Assembly: GCA_002470515.1 (NCBI GenBank) | Contig: DKML01000031.1 | Span: forward strand, 372,001 to 436,000 | DNA length: 64,000 nucleotides | Direction: 5' to 3' | Origin: Proteobacteria bacterium UBA7415 | Lineage (GTDB): Bacteria; Pseudomonadota; Gammaproteobacteria; Arenicellales; Arenicellaceae | Part shown: positions 7,579-15,849 of the stretch, piece after piece | How positions within the stretch are numbered: the first letter of the stretch is position 1 | Layout of the letters: every line of letters begins with the position of its first letter | Notes under the pieces: model-generated | Databases searched by the model: none | What the model was told of the DNA's origin: nothing | Seen by the model: the letters and a program-made list of their open reading frames with translations, nothing else | Translations under genes and position numbers: made by a program

Positions 7579-8961
7579 CTAAATCAGCCTAGACCGAAAC
7601 GACCTTCCTTTTAACTTGCCTGAGCTAAGTTTATTCAAAGCGAGTTTCGCACTCTCGCGTTTTATCGCAACATAGCTCCAACTATTAGCGACTTTGATCT
7701 TTCCGATGTCGTCGGCACTTAACTCACCACCATTAGTGAGTGCGCCTACGATATCGCCTGGGCGGAGTTTTTGTTTCTTGCCGCCTTCAATCCTTAATGT
7801 AGACATCACTGATTTGGGTGGGGCTTGTGAAAGCAATTGCTTAATAGGCAATTCGCTCGCTGATATCTGCATATCTAAATGTGACTGCAATTGGTCAAGC
7901 CTGAAACGTTCGTTTTCATTATGCAGCGAACACGCTAGACCTTTAGCGCCAGCTCGCGCGGTACGGCCAATACGGTGTGTGTAAACATCTAACTCTCGCG
8001 GCAAGTGAAAATTAATCACCAAATCCAGCGATTCAATATCCAAGCCGCGAGCGGCGACATCAGTGGCCACTAAGATTGAAATACTGTTGTTCGAAAAACG
8101 AATAAGCGTTTGATCTCGATCAACTTGTTCCATGTCGCCATGCAGAGAAGCCGCACTAAAACCAGCGCTCTTTAATGCACCAGCCACCTTTTGCGTGTCT
8201 TGACGAGTATTACAAAACACCACGCTCGCTGGAACAGGGTTGTCTAACAATACTAGTTTTAGCGCATCCATGCGGTGTTGTTCGTTCTCGACCAAGTAAA
8301 AACGCTGTTCTACTCTGACCGTATCTTGAGTTGGCGCCACTTCAACCACAATCGGAGTGCGCATAATTTTTTTGGCAATCGACTTAATCGGGTCAGGCAA
8401 GGTTGCGCTAAAGAGCAATGTTTGTCGTTGCCCAGGAATTTCATCGACAATAGCGTCTAATGTTTTCTGAAATCCCATATCCAGCATTCGATCCGCTTCG
8501 TCTAATACCAATGTGTTTAGTTGGCTCAAGTCTAAAGTTTTCTTAGTAAGGTGATCTTCAATACGACCAGGAGTGCCTACTACTATATGCGCGCCATGCT
8601 CAAGCGACGCAGCTTGTGGCCGCAGAGACGTACCCCCACACAGCGACAGGATTTTTACGTTTGGTGTATTTCGAGCTACCCGTCGTATTTCCTCAGCAAC
8701 CTGTTCAGATAGCTCTCGGGTGGGACACAACACTAATGCTTGTACCTTAAATAGCGATGTGTCCAGCTTAGACAGCAATCCCAACGCGAATGCCGCTGTC
8801 TTACCTGAGCCTGTTTGCCCTTGTGCCAGCACATCTTTACCTTCCAAAATGGCCGGCAAGCTGCTCGCCTGAATCGCGGTCATTGAGTGGTATCCCAAAG
8901 AATCGAGATTTTCCAAGACTTCCTTGGCTAGATTTAACGACGAAAAAGCGTGTTCACTCAT
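7579..8961 (-). CDS. dbpA: ATP-dependent RNA helicase DbpA
   Basis: DEAD-box helicase that acts in 50S ribosome assembly by remodelling 23S rRNA around hairpin 92. With the start at 8961 the protein has 460 residues (E. coli DbpA 457). Motifs are in order: A-Q-G-Q-T-G-S-G-K-T (Lys54), D-E-A-D at 154-157, S-A-T at 185-187, and H-R-I-G-R-T-A-R. The C-terminal 75 residues form the DbpA-type RNA-binding domain (G-D-I-V-G-A-L-T ... S-Y-V-A-I), which gives DbpA its rRNA specificity. The frame stays open 81 codons further upstream to 9204, but that extension is low-complexity and matches no DEAD-box leader, so the Met at 8961 is preferred. Confidence 0.9.
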   Translation of the reverse strand: MSEHAFSSLNLAKEVLENLDSLGYHSMTAIQASSLPAILEGKDVLAQGQTGSGKTAAFALGLLSKLDTSLFKVQALVLCPTRELSEQVAEEIRRVARNTPNVKILSLCGGTSLRPQAASLEHGAHIVVGTPGRIEDHLTKKTLDLSQLNTLVLDEADRMLDMGFQKTLDAIVDEIPGQRQTLLFSATLPDPIKSIAKKIMRTPIVVEVAPTQDTVRVEQRFYLVENEQHRMDALKLVLLDNPVPASVVFCNTRQDTQKVAGALKSAGFSAASLHGDMEQVDRDQTLIRFSNNSISILVATDVAARGLDIESLDLVINFHLPRELDVYTHRIGRTARAGAKGLACSLHNENERFRLDQLQSHLDMQISASELPIKQLLSQAPPKSVMSTLRIEGGKKQKLRPGDIVGALTNGGELSADDIGKIKVANSWSYVAIKRESAKLALNKLSSGKLKGRSFRSRLI

Positions 8962-9468
8962 GGTTTCATTATCCGCAACGTCGACTCGACCTTTGGTGGT
9001 TGACGTTTGATTATTGACTATTTTTGAAAATGGCACCGTTCTCACGGAAATCCATTGTTTTTTGGCCAAAGTTAAACTGGGTTTCTTGACTAGGCCAACA
9101 GGTGCATCATTATACTCGCAGATGGGACGCTGGCTATGTGACGAGCTTGATAGTTGCAAAAGAGTTAGAGCCTCCTCAGACATCAGGTTTAGCCTAGACG
9201 GCATGTTGTATCATATAGTTCGCAATCAGTTAGGCTGCTTATTTCCCCAAGTGAAGGTCAATGCTATACTTTTTGGCCTGGTAGATCAGGTGCCTCATGA
9301 CCTTGGTTAAGCGTTAAGTTGATTTACCAGAGCTGTCTCTTCAAAATCTACCGTTGATCGCTGTTTGCTTCACAGCATTTTGTACTCATTTGGTTTAGTG
9401 TAAGGGTAATATTGTCATTAAATAAAGATTCAGATGTCTCTTACTAGGGATGTCTCAAGAACAACAAC
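8962..9468. other. Upstream region of dbpA and of the Rap1a-like gene
   Basis: About 500 bases between divergent genes. The left 240 bases are open in the dbpA frame but do not look like protein. The rest probably carries the two divergent promoters. No RNA gene was recognised. Confidence 0.35.
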
Positions 9469-9936
9469 ATGGTGAAATATATGGTAGACAGCAACAGGTT
9501 AATAATGAGCACAGGATTTGCTCGATTGGCAGCTTTGGCCACTATAATTTTATCCCTGCTTATATCTACTCAAAGAGCACATGCTGTAGAACCTCTGTCA
9601 ACTCAAGAGCTGGCTGAGCACTGCTCTCACTACTCTGAGGACCCTGCCGGTGTAGACGCGATATTCTGCGTGCATTACGTTCAAGGGTTTATAGACGGTG
9701 CCGTTGCTACGGATGCAACCGTAATGAAGAACGTTGTTGCAGAATACGAAAAAGACGAAACATTTACTGAGCGCGCGCTTAGAACTCGAAGCCCGTCACG
9801 CGAACTGAGCAGCGACGACGCTAGCGTTTATGCCGAGTTTTGTTTAGGCGCCGAAATATCATTAAAAGAAGTCGTCGAACACGTTATTGCAGACCTTACG
9901 AACCGCGAAGTCGTTGAACACACCTTGCTAGCGTGA
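9469..9936 (+). CDS. Secreted Rap1a/Tai-like domain protein
   Basis: A 155-residue exported protein. A signal peptide ends near T-Q-R-A-H-A (about residue 39). The mature part has the conserved Cys pattern of the Rap1a/Tai immunity fold: C-S-H-Y ... F-C-V-H-Y-V-Q-G-F-I-D-G near 52-76, and Y-A-E-F-C-L-G-A near 121-128. Rap1a and Tai proteins neutralise periplasmic peptidoglycan-targeting T6SS effectors, but many chromosomal members have no effector partner and unknown roles. None is adjacent here: the next genes are the Mrp antiporter. The start could also be one of the later Met codons at 9481 or 9505. Domain assignment is moderate. Confidence 0.55.
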   Translation: MVKYMVDSNRLIMSTGFARLAALATIILSLLISTQRAHAVEPLSTQELAEHCSHYSEDPAGVDAIFCVHYVQGFIDGAVATDATVMKNVVAEYEKDETFTERALRTRSPSRELSSDDASVYAEFCLGAEISLKEVVEHVIADLTNREVVEHTLLA

Positions 9937-9992
9937 GATGCGGTTTATGCGATGCTTAAAAGAGATTACCCTTGTGGAACTCAAGATAGCCA

Positions 9993-10505
9993 ATGAGTCA
10001 AACGGTTGGAGTTAATAGTCGGTCCATCCGGCTAAAACGAGCATTACTGCTCCTTACTTTGCTTATAGTTGCTTGGCTGCTATGGTCTGGCATCTTTTAC
10101 CCGCTCTTGCTCGCGCTTGGGGCGTTCTCCTGCCTCCTCACCGTGTATTTAACCCACCGCATGGGCTATTTCCAAAATCAGGCTTTTGCCCTTAGATTTG
10201 GTGTTCGTTTGATTGGTTACTGGGTTTGGCTCGCACGCGAAATATGGCGCTCGAGTATCGATGTCGCTCTAATCGTAATGAATCCCCGTCTGCCTATAAG
10301 CCCTCAAACTGTAGAAATAAAGGCGACCGCTGACCACCCTGTGGATCAAGCTATTTTGGGCAACTCCATTACCCTAACGCCCGGCACACTTGCGCTCGAT
10401 GTCTACCGCGGGGTCATTCAAGTGCATTGCTTAAACAAAGCAGGCGCTGACGAACTAAAGAAAGGCGAGATGGATCGCCGCGTTGCCGCGCTACGGCAGG
10501 GTTAA
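9993..10505 (+). CDS. mrpE: Mrp Na+/H+ antiporter subunit E
   Basis: First gene of a tightly packed eight-gene antiporter operon. MrpE is a small inner-membrane subunit. Two strong hydrophobic segments lie at about 16-50, followed by the family block around W-L-A-R-E-I-W-R-S-S-I-D-V-A at about 73-86 and the conserved P-Q-T-V-E-I ... N-S-I-T-L-T-P-G-T-L-A-L-D. Length (170) is normal. It is followed after 2 bases by mrpF. The complex exchanges cytoplasmic Na+ (or K+) for H+ and supports pH and salt tolerance, as expected in a marine bacterium. Confidence 0.9.
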   Translation: MSQTVGVNSRSIRLKRALLLLTLLIVAWLLWSGIFYPLLLALGAFSCLLTVYLTHRMGYFQNQAFALRFGVRLIGYWVWLAREIWRSSIDVALIVMNPRLPISPQTVEIKATADHPVDQAILGNSITLTPGTLALDVYRGVIQVHCLNKAGADELKKGEMDRRVAALRQG

Positions 10506-10507
10506 AC

Positions 10508-10819
10508 ATGTATTACGTCGCGACTATTGCAACACTCATTACTATGGCACTCGCCTTGGTCCGCGCTCTGCAGGGGCCAAGTGTTTATGACCGCGTCCTC
10601 GCCGCAAACATGTTCGGCACTAAAGCTGTTTTACTTTTTTCCATAATTGCTTTTCTATACGGACGTCCAGACTTTCTTGATCTAGCCCTTACTTACGCAC
10701 TTATTAACTTTATAGGGGTGTTTGCGATTCTTGAGTTTATTAGACGTCGGCCAAACGACGCTATAGAAGATGACGTCACCAAAGGCGACGTTAATGACGA
10801 CAACGTGGTAGGTCGCTAG
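10508..10819 (+). CDS. mrpF: Mrp Na+/H+ antiporter subunit F
   Basis: A 103-residue inner-membrane protein with three TM segments and the family signature R-A-L-Q-G-P-S-V-Y-D-R-V-L-A-A-N at about 19-34, then D-L-A-L-T-Y-A-L-I-N-F-I-G-V. MrpF contributes to the membrane core of the antiporter. The polar C-terminal tail (about residues 85-103, rich in Asp and Asn) is hydrophilic and probably cytosolic. Spacing to mrpE is 2 bases and to mrpG 4 bases, consistent with one transcript. Confidence 0.92.
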   Translation: MYYVATIATLITMALALVRALQGPSVYDRVLAANMFGTKAVLLFSIIAFLYGRPDFLDLALTYALINFIGVFAILEFIRRRPNDAIEDDVTKGDVNDDNVVGR

Positions 10820-10823
10820 GATC

Positions 10824-11207
10824 ATGGCTATGGCTTTAGATATTGCGAGCTGGGTACTGCTTTCTATGGGCGGGCTATTCGTCTTTATTGGCGGTGTCGG
10901 CGTACTGCGCATGCCGGACTTTTACACGCGCATCCATGCGTCCAGCCTTACAGATACAATGGGCGCAATACTAATTATTTTGGGTATTATGCTGCAAGCG
11001 GGCGCTTCGCTCGCAGCCATCAAACTCGCCATGATTCTGCTCTTCCTGTTGATCACTAGCCCTACGGCAACTAATGCGTTGGCTAGCGCCGCCTTGCTCG
11101 CTGGTGTTCGACCTTGCGGCACAGACCCCGTTATGAGCGCAGACAAGGGTATAGACTTAGACACAAATGCCGACGCGGGTAGTCTGGGCGAGGGTAAAGA
11201 CACGTGA
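10824..11207 (+). CDS. mrpG: Mrp Na+/H+ antiporter subunit G
   Basis: A 127-residue protein with three TM helices and the MnhG/PhaG signature G-V-G-V-L-R-M-P-D-F-Y-T-R-I-H-A-S at about 24-40, followed by T-D-T-M-G-A-I-L. The C-terminal tail from about 90 onward is longer and more acidic than in many MrpG proteins and shows no motif. The gene overlaps the next one by 4 bases (GTGA), so translation is probably coupled. Confidence 0.92.
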   Translation: MAMALDIASWVLLSMGGLFVFIGGVGVLRMPDFYTRIHASSLTDTMGAILIILGIMLQAGASLAAIKLAMILLFLLITSPTATNALASAALLAGVRPCGTDPVMSADKGIDLDTNADAGSLGEGKDT

Positions 11208-12223
11208 CTATCATTTTTGGTGTTTTCTTACTGACCCTTATGGTCATTACAGCCCTTGCCATCGTGCACACACAGCACTTATTTGTTGCTGTAATTCTGT
11301 CGGGAATTTTCAGCCTATTAATGGCGGCCAACTTCTTCTTACTTGATGCAGCCGATGTAGCCCTGACCGAGGCGGCTATTGGTGCTGGTATTTCTACTGT
11401 TTTATTTCTTGGTGCTCTTACGCTCACAGGCGAAGCCGAGCGTTATCGCTCGTCGTCCGTTAATCGAGTCGTTGCTCTCGGTGTGGTTGCGGCCATTACT
11501 TTAATGGTGATCTACGCGACGTTTGATAAGCCGGCATTTGGCGATCCCCAAACGCCCGTTCAACAACACGTTGCACCGTGGTACATCGACACAACAGCAA
11601 ACGACATTGATATCCCAAATGTCGTTACGGCTGTTTTAGCCAGTTTTCGTGGCTACGACACACTCGGCGAAGTATTTGTTGTGTTAACCGCAGGCATTGG
11701 CATTTTATTTCTATTTAGCGCAACGCCAACTCGACGCAAGAAACCTCAAACTGAACAAGAGAGTGAAGTAGAAAGCACCGCTGAGATTAAGTTCGGCGAG
11801 GGCTTGCGCCACTTTCTAATCCCGCAAGTCGTGGGTCGCCTACTCATTCCGTTTATTCTTTTATTTGGCCTCTACGTGCAGTTTCATGGTGACTACGGTC
11901 CAGGTGGCGGATTTCAAGCCGGCGCCATAATTGCGGCCGCAATAATTCTGTATGCCTTACTTGAAGGCGAAGCCCGCGCTCTTAGAGTGATACCTCAATG
12001 GGTATTGACCGGCATGATGGCGGGCGGAGCAATCCTATATAGCGCCGTTGGCGTTGTTTGCATGATGCTTGACGGCAATTTTCTTGAATACTCTGTACTC
12101 GCGGCGGACCCAATTACGGGCCAGCACATCGGCATTATTGTCATCGAAGCGGGCGTGGGTATAACCGTAACTGGGGTGTTACTCAGCATATTTCATGCCT
12201 TTGCCGGCCGTAGGAGATTCTAG
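11204..12223 (+). CDS. mrpB: Fused Mrp subunit: MbhD/E-like (MrpA C-terminal) domains plus MrpB
   Basis: A 339-residue GTG-started membrane protein made of pieces that are separate elsewhere. Residues 1-80 match the DUF4040/MbhD region that normally sits at the end of MrpA (A-V-I-L-S-G-I-F-S-L ... A-D-V-A-L-T-E-A-A-I-G-A-G). Residues 85-165 resemble MbhE (F-R-G-Y-D-T-L-G-E). Residues 195-339 are MnhB/MrpB, with F-H-G-D-Y-G-P-G-G-G-F-Q-A-G. The operon has no full-length MrpA, so this fusion supplies its C-terminal part while a separate NuoL-type subunit (15830-17542) could supply the rest. It overlaps neighbours by 4 and 1 bases. Confidence 0.88.
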   Translation: MTIIFGVFLLTLMVITALAIVHTQHLFVAVILSGIFSLLMAANFFLLDAADVALTEAAIGAGISTVLFLGALTLTGEAERYRSSSVNRVVALGVVAAITLMVIYATFDKPAFGDPQTPVQQHVAPWYIDTTANDIDIPNVVTAVLASFRGYDTLGEVFVVLTAGIGILFLFSATPTRRKKPQTEQESEVESTAEIKFGEGLRHFLIPQVVGRLLIPFILLFGLYVQFHGDYGPGGGFQAGAIIAAAIILYALLEGEARALRVIPQWVLTGMMAGGAILYSAVGVVCMMLDGNFLEYSVLAADPITGQHIGIIVIEAGVGITVTGVLLSIFHAFAGRRRF

Positions 12224-12579
12224 TGGAATTACTTGGCCTATATCACTATTGGGTATTCGCGGTACTGCTAATGATTGGTTTCTATGCGGTGATCTCTAAG
12301 TCGAACCTCATCAAGAAACTCATTGGTCTGTCTATCTTTCAGGCGGCGGTGTTCTTGCTTTATATCACTATGGGTAAAGTTGCAGGCGGAACAGCGCCTA
12401 TTATTCAAGCCGGTGTTGAAAACGCAGTGTTTTCCAACCCATTGCCGCAGGTACTTATATTAACGGCCATTGTTGTTGGTATTTCTACGATGGCATTAGG
12501 GCTTGGAATTGTGGTTCGCATTAAAGAAGAGTACGGCTCTATTGAAGAGCGCGATATTCAGGAGATCGACAGACGATGA
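12223..12579 (+). CDS. mrpC: Mrp Na+/H+ antiporter subunit C (NuoK-like)
   Basis: A 118-residue NuoK-family protein with three TM helices and the conserved L-I-G-L-S-I-F-Q-A-A-V-F at about 31-42, then N-P-L-P-Q-V-L-I-L-T-A-I-V-V-G at about 68-82, where NuoK-type proteins carry the channel-lining region. The GTG start overlaps the previous stop by 1 base and the next ATG overlaps this stop (ATGA). Function follows the complex I relationship: it forms part of the ion path beside the MrpD-type subunits. Confidence 0.92.
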   Translation: MELLGLYHYWVFAVLLMIGFYAVISKSNLIKKLIGLSIFQAAVFLLYITMGKVAGGTAPIIQAGVENAVFSNPLPQVLILTAIVVGISTMALGLGIVVRIKEEYGSIEERDIQEIDRR

Positions 12580-14102
12580 TCGACTGGAATATGCATTTAC
12601 CTGCTCTGCAGGTCATCATCCCTATGCTGAGCGCGGCTTTTGTATTGCTGCTGCGCCCGCGCGGATTAGCCTGGGCTGGCGCTACCGCTGCGAGTGCGTT
12701 TACATTCGCGATAGCGATCATGCTAACTATTGGTGTGCTTGATGGGCAAAGCTATGTGTATCAAATGGGCAATTGGCCCGCTCCCTATGGAATTGAGCTT
12801 GGGGTTGATTCATTCAGCGCCCTAGTACTCCTTATTGTCAGTGGTGCATCAACACTTGCCTTACTGGCCGGGCGCAAGAGTTTAGATACCGATATTGCTG
12901 AAGAACGGCAGCCGCTTTTCTACGCCGCATGGTTATTGGCACTCGCTGGTCTTGTTGGTATTCCTGTTGCCGCAGATGCGTTTAATATCTTCGTATTTAT
13001 GGAGATTTCATCACTCGCGAGCTATGTACTCATTGCCGGTGGGCGCGACCGCAGAGCTTTGCCTGCGGTATTCAAGTACTTAGTCATGGGCACTATTGGC
13101 GCAACGTTCTATTTGATCGGTATTGGTTTGATTTACCTTATGACCGGCACGCTTAACCTCGCTGACATGGAACTTCGAATTCATGAGGTGGCCGACCAAA
13201 AACCGATTCTGGTTGCAGCAGGCTTTATCACCATAGGCCTCGCGCTTAAGGCCGCCGTGTTCCCGCTGCACGTTTGGTTGCCCAATGCGTATACCTACTC
13301 ACCAAACATAGTGACTGTATTCCTAGCGGCCTGTGCAACTAAGGTTTCGCTTTATCTCTTAATTCGCTTTGATTTTTTCGTGTTTCAGCCAAACCTGATT
13401 AATCACGATATTCAGTTCGCCTACTTTTTAATGCCATTGGCGGTATTAGCCATATTGGTCGCATCCGGTGTTGCCCTATTCGAGAAGAACCTAAAGCGCC
13501 TGTTCGCCTATTCTTCGGTCGCACAGATTGGCTATATTCTTTTAGGTGCAAGCCTCGTCAGTGTGGCTGGCTTAACCGCAAGCGTAGTCCACATGTTTAA
13601 CCACGGATTAGCTAAAGGCACTGTTTTTCTTGCCATTGCGTGTCTTGCAACGCGATACACCAACTTACGCATGGACAATATCGCGGGTGCTGCTAAACAT
13701 ATGCCGTGGACTATGGCGGCTTTTGTGGTGGCGGGCTTGAGCCTTGTTGGTGTGCCCGGTACGGCAGGTTTTATAAGCAAGTGGTATTTACTCAGCGCGG
13801 CGCTTGAAGAAGGCACGGTTGGCTGGATTCTGGTTGCTGCGATTATTGTTAGCTCATTAATGGCGATGGCGTATGTGTGGCGCGTTATCGAAACTGCTTA
13901 TTTTGGTGTTCAAGCCAATGGTAATGAGCCGGTAGTTACAAACACGCAAGCTGTTATAGATAGCCCTCGAGAAGCGCCTATTGCATTACTCAGCGTAACT
14001 TGGGTTGGGGCGCTGGCAAATATCTACTACGGATTGGCTCCATCACTACCCGTTACGCTTGCAACCAATGCCGCTGAGACACTGATGAAGGTCGCACCAT
14101 GA
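12576..14102 (+). CDS. mrpD: Mrp antiporter subunit D (NuoN/M-like), copy 1
   Basis: A 508-residue polytopic protein of the proton-translocating NADH-quinone oxidoreductase chain family. The broken TM helix regions show the expected charged residues: F-V-F-M-E-I-S-S-L-A-S-Y (Glu near 144), L-A-L-K-A-A-V-F-P-L-H-V-W-L-P (Lys near 224), and K-R-L-F-A-Y-S-S-V-A-Q-I-G-Y. The block G-V-P-G-T-A-G-F-I-S-K-W is present near 390. These residues form the proton path in the family. It is the first of three consecutive NuoL/M/N-type genes, coupled to its neighbours by 4-base overlaps. Confidence 0.9.
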   Translation: MIDWNMHLPALQVIIPMLSAAFVLLLRPRGLAWAGATAASAFTFAIAIMLTIGVLDGQSYVYQMGNWPAPYGIELGVDSFSALVLLIVSGASTLALLAGRKSLDTDIAEERQPLFYAAWLLALAGLVGIPVAADAFNIFVFMEISSLASYVLIAGGRDRRALPAVFKYLVMGTIGATFYLIGIGLIYLMTGTLNLADMELRIHEVADQKPILVAAGFITIGLALKAAVFPLHVWLPNAYTYSPNIVTVFLAACATKVSLYLLIRFDFFVFQPNLINHDIQFAYFLMPLAVLAILVASGVALFEKNLKRLFAYSSVAQIGYILLGASLVSVAGLTASVVHMFNHGLAKGTVFLAIACLATRYTNLRMDNIAGAAKHMPWTMAAFVVAGLSLVGVPGTAGFISKWYLLSAALEEGTVGWILVAAIIVSSLMAMAYVWRVIETAYFGVQANGNEPVVTNTQAVIDSPREAPIALLSVTWVGALANIYYGLAPSLPVTLATNAAETLMKVAP

Positions 14103-15568
14103 GCTCGAACACGGCTATTCTGGTAGCGTTGGTCTTACCACTTTTTGGCGCCTTTGGTATCGCGCTCGCCTCGCGTTTCAGCGACAACCTTCGCGAAGGC
14201 GTAACGCTGGTTACCGCGGGTGCGTTGGCATGGACCGTTTGGGGAATGCTTCCCGAACTGTTGGCCGGTGCTCGCCCCTACGTACACATAACGGACGTAC
14301 TACCAGGCATTGCAATCGCCTTTCGCGTAGAACCGCTTGGCATGATGTTTGCCGCGCTCGCGTCGCTACTATGGATAGTCAACTCGATTTACTCCATTGG
14401 CTACATGCGTGGCAACCAAGAGAAAAACCAAACTCGCTTTTACATCTTTTTCGCTGTAGCGATAAGCGCTGCGATGGGTATCGCATTTGCTGACAATCTT
14501 TTTACCCTGTTTCTGTTTTACGAGATTTTAACGCTTTCTACCTACCCCTTGGTGTCTCATAAAGGCGATGCCAAAACGATTAACTCGGCACGCGTTTACT
14601 TAGGCATTTTACTCTCAACGTCTATAGGCCTATTGTTGCCCGCCATAATCTGGACCTACTACGTAGCCGGCACAGGAACCTTTACTGAAGGCGGCATTCT
14701 TGCTGGCAATCTAGCCGGACCTGCTGTTGGCTTACTACTAGGGCTTTTTGTATTTGGCATTGGTAAAGCCGCCGTTATGCCAGTACATCGATGGCTGCCT
14801 GCCGCGATGGTTGCACCCACACCGGTTAGCGCATTACTGCATGCCGTTGCGGTTGTTAAGGCCGGCGTATTCGCGATCACCAAAGTCATCGTCTACATCT
14901 TTGGTATTGAGTTCTTGTTCGCTGAGCCTAGTGGCGGATGGCTTTTGTACATAACGGCATTTACCGTAATTGCGGCAAGCCTAGTCGCACTCAAACAAAC
15001 GAACATTAAGCGGATGCTGGCCTATTCGACTATTGGCCAGCTTTCGTTTGTTCTAATGGCCGCCGCCACGCTTAAGCCGTTCGCAGAGGTCGGTGCGGCC
15101 GTGCATATGGTGGCTCACGCCTTTGGCAAAATAACCCTATTCTTTGCCGCTGGTGCCATCTACACAGCATCCAAGAAAACAGAAATTTTTCAATTACGCG
15201 GCATTGGTCACAGAATGCCGTGGACCATGACGGCGTTTACAATCGGTGCGCTAAGCATGATTGGTGTACCCCCCACAGGTGGCTTTGTGTCTAAGTGGTT
15301 TATCCTAGCGGGCGCACTGCAAGCCGATAATTATGTAGCCATTGCCACCATTGTGATCAGCACGGCACTTAATGCAGCTTACTTTCTACCCATCATTTAT
15401 TTAGCGTGGTTTGCTACCGAAGACACGGCCAATACTAAGAATCATGGTGAAGCGCCCTTCCCTGCGGTGCTGGCACTGACCATTACGGCCGGCTTAACGC
15501 TTGCGTTGTTTTTCTTCAATGGACCGCTCCTAAATCTAGAATCGCAACTTGTACAGGATATGCCATGA
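14099..15568 (+). CDS. Mrp antiporter subunit D (NuoM/L-like), copy 2
   Basis: A 489-residue polytopic proton-channel subunit. It carries F-L-F-Y-E-I-L-T-L-S-T-Y-P (Glu near 141), G-K-A-A-V-M-P-V-H-R-W-L-P-A-A-M-V-A-P-T-P near 222-242, I-K-R-M-L-A-Y-S-T-I-G-Q-L and G-V-P-P-T-G-G-F-V-S-K-W. The A-M-V-A-P-T-P-V-S-A-L-L-H string is typical of NuoL/M-type antiporter-like subunits and distinguishes it from copy 1. Both neighbours overlap by 4 bases. Canonical Mrp operons have one MrpA and one MrpD, so a third such protein is an expansion of the usual set. Confidence 0.88.
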   Translation: MSSNTAILVALVLPLFGAFGIALASRFSDNLREGVTLVTAGALAWTVWGMLPELLAGARPYVHITDVLPGIAIAFRVEPLGMMFAALASLLWIVNSIYSIGYMRGNQEKNQTRFYIFFAVAISAAMGIAFADNLFTLFLFYEILTLSTYPLVSHKGDAKTINSARVYLGILLSTSIGLLLPAIIWTYYVAGTGTFTEGGILAGNLAGPAVGLLLGLFVFGIGKAAVMPVHRWLPAAMVAPTPVSALLHAVAVVKAGVFAITKVIVYIFGIEFLFAEPSGGWLLYITAFTVIAASLVALKQTNIKRMLAYSTIGQLSFVLMAAATLKPFAEVGAAVHMVAHAFGKITLFFAAGAIYTASKKTEIFQLRGIGHRMPWTMTAFTIGALSMIGVPPTGGFVSKWFILAGALQADNYVAIATIVISTALNAAYFLPIIYLAWFATEDTANTKNHGEAPFPAVLALTITAGLTLALFFFNGPLLNLESQLVQDMP

Positions 15569-15849
15569 GTGACGATCAGAACACCGAGCACTGGCTAGTT
15601 CGAGCCACCACCATTGCGTGGCTATGGCGGATTTCCATTGTTATCTTGGCATTAACCGTGCTGGCTCAATTTGTGTTTCCCATGAAAGGCTATTTCGGCA
15701 TTGATGGCTGGATGGGGTTTGGCGCTCTCTATGGCTTTGTTGCGTGCTTAGCGATGGTTCTAGTCGCCAAAGCATTAGGCCTAGTCCTAAAGCGCCAAGA
15801 AAACTATTACAAAGACCTGCAAGACAAGGATGGCAAGTCTGATGATTGA
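15565..15849 (+). CDS. Small two-TM protein of the Mrp operon
   Basis: A 94-residue protein of no named family. Two hydrophobic helices lie at about 17-37 and 50-70, followed by a charged C-terminal tail (K-R-Q-E-N-Y-Y-K-D-L). It sits between two antiporter subunits with overlaps on both sides (4 and 20 bases), which argues that it is a real accessory or assembly subunit of the complex. Its function is unknown. Confidence 0.8.
   Translation: MSDDQNTEHWLVRATTIAWLWRISIVILALTVLAQFVFPMKGYFGIDGWMGFGALYGFVACLAMVLVAKALGLVLKRQENYYKDLQDKDGKSDD

Noticed and set aside
8962..9204. An 81-codon N-terminal extension of DbpA
   Set aside because: Open in frame, but not DEAD-box-like. The Met at 8961 gives the normal DbpA length.
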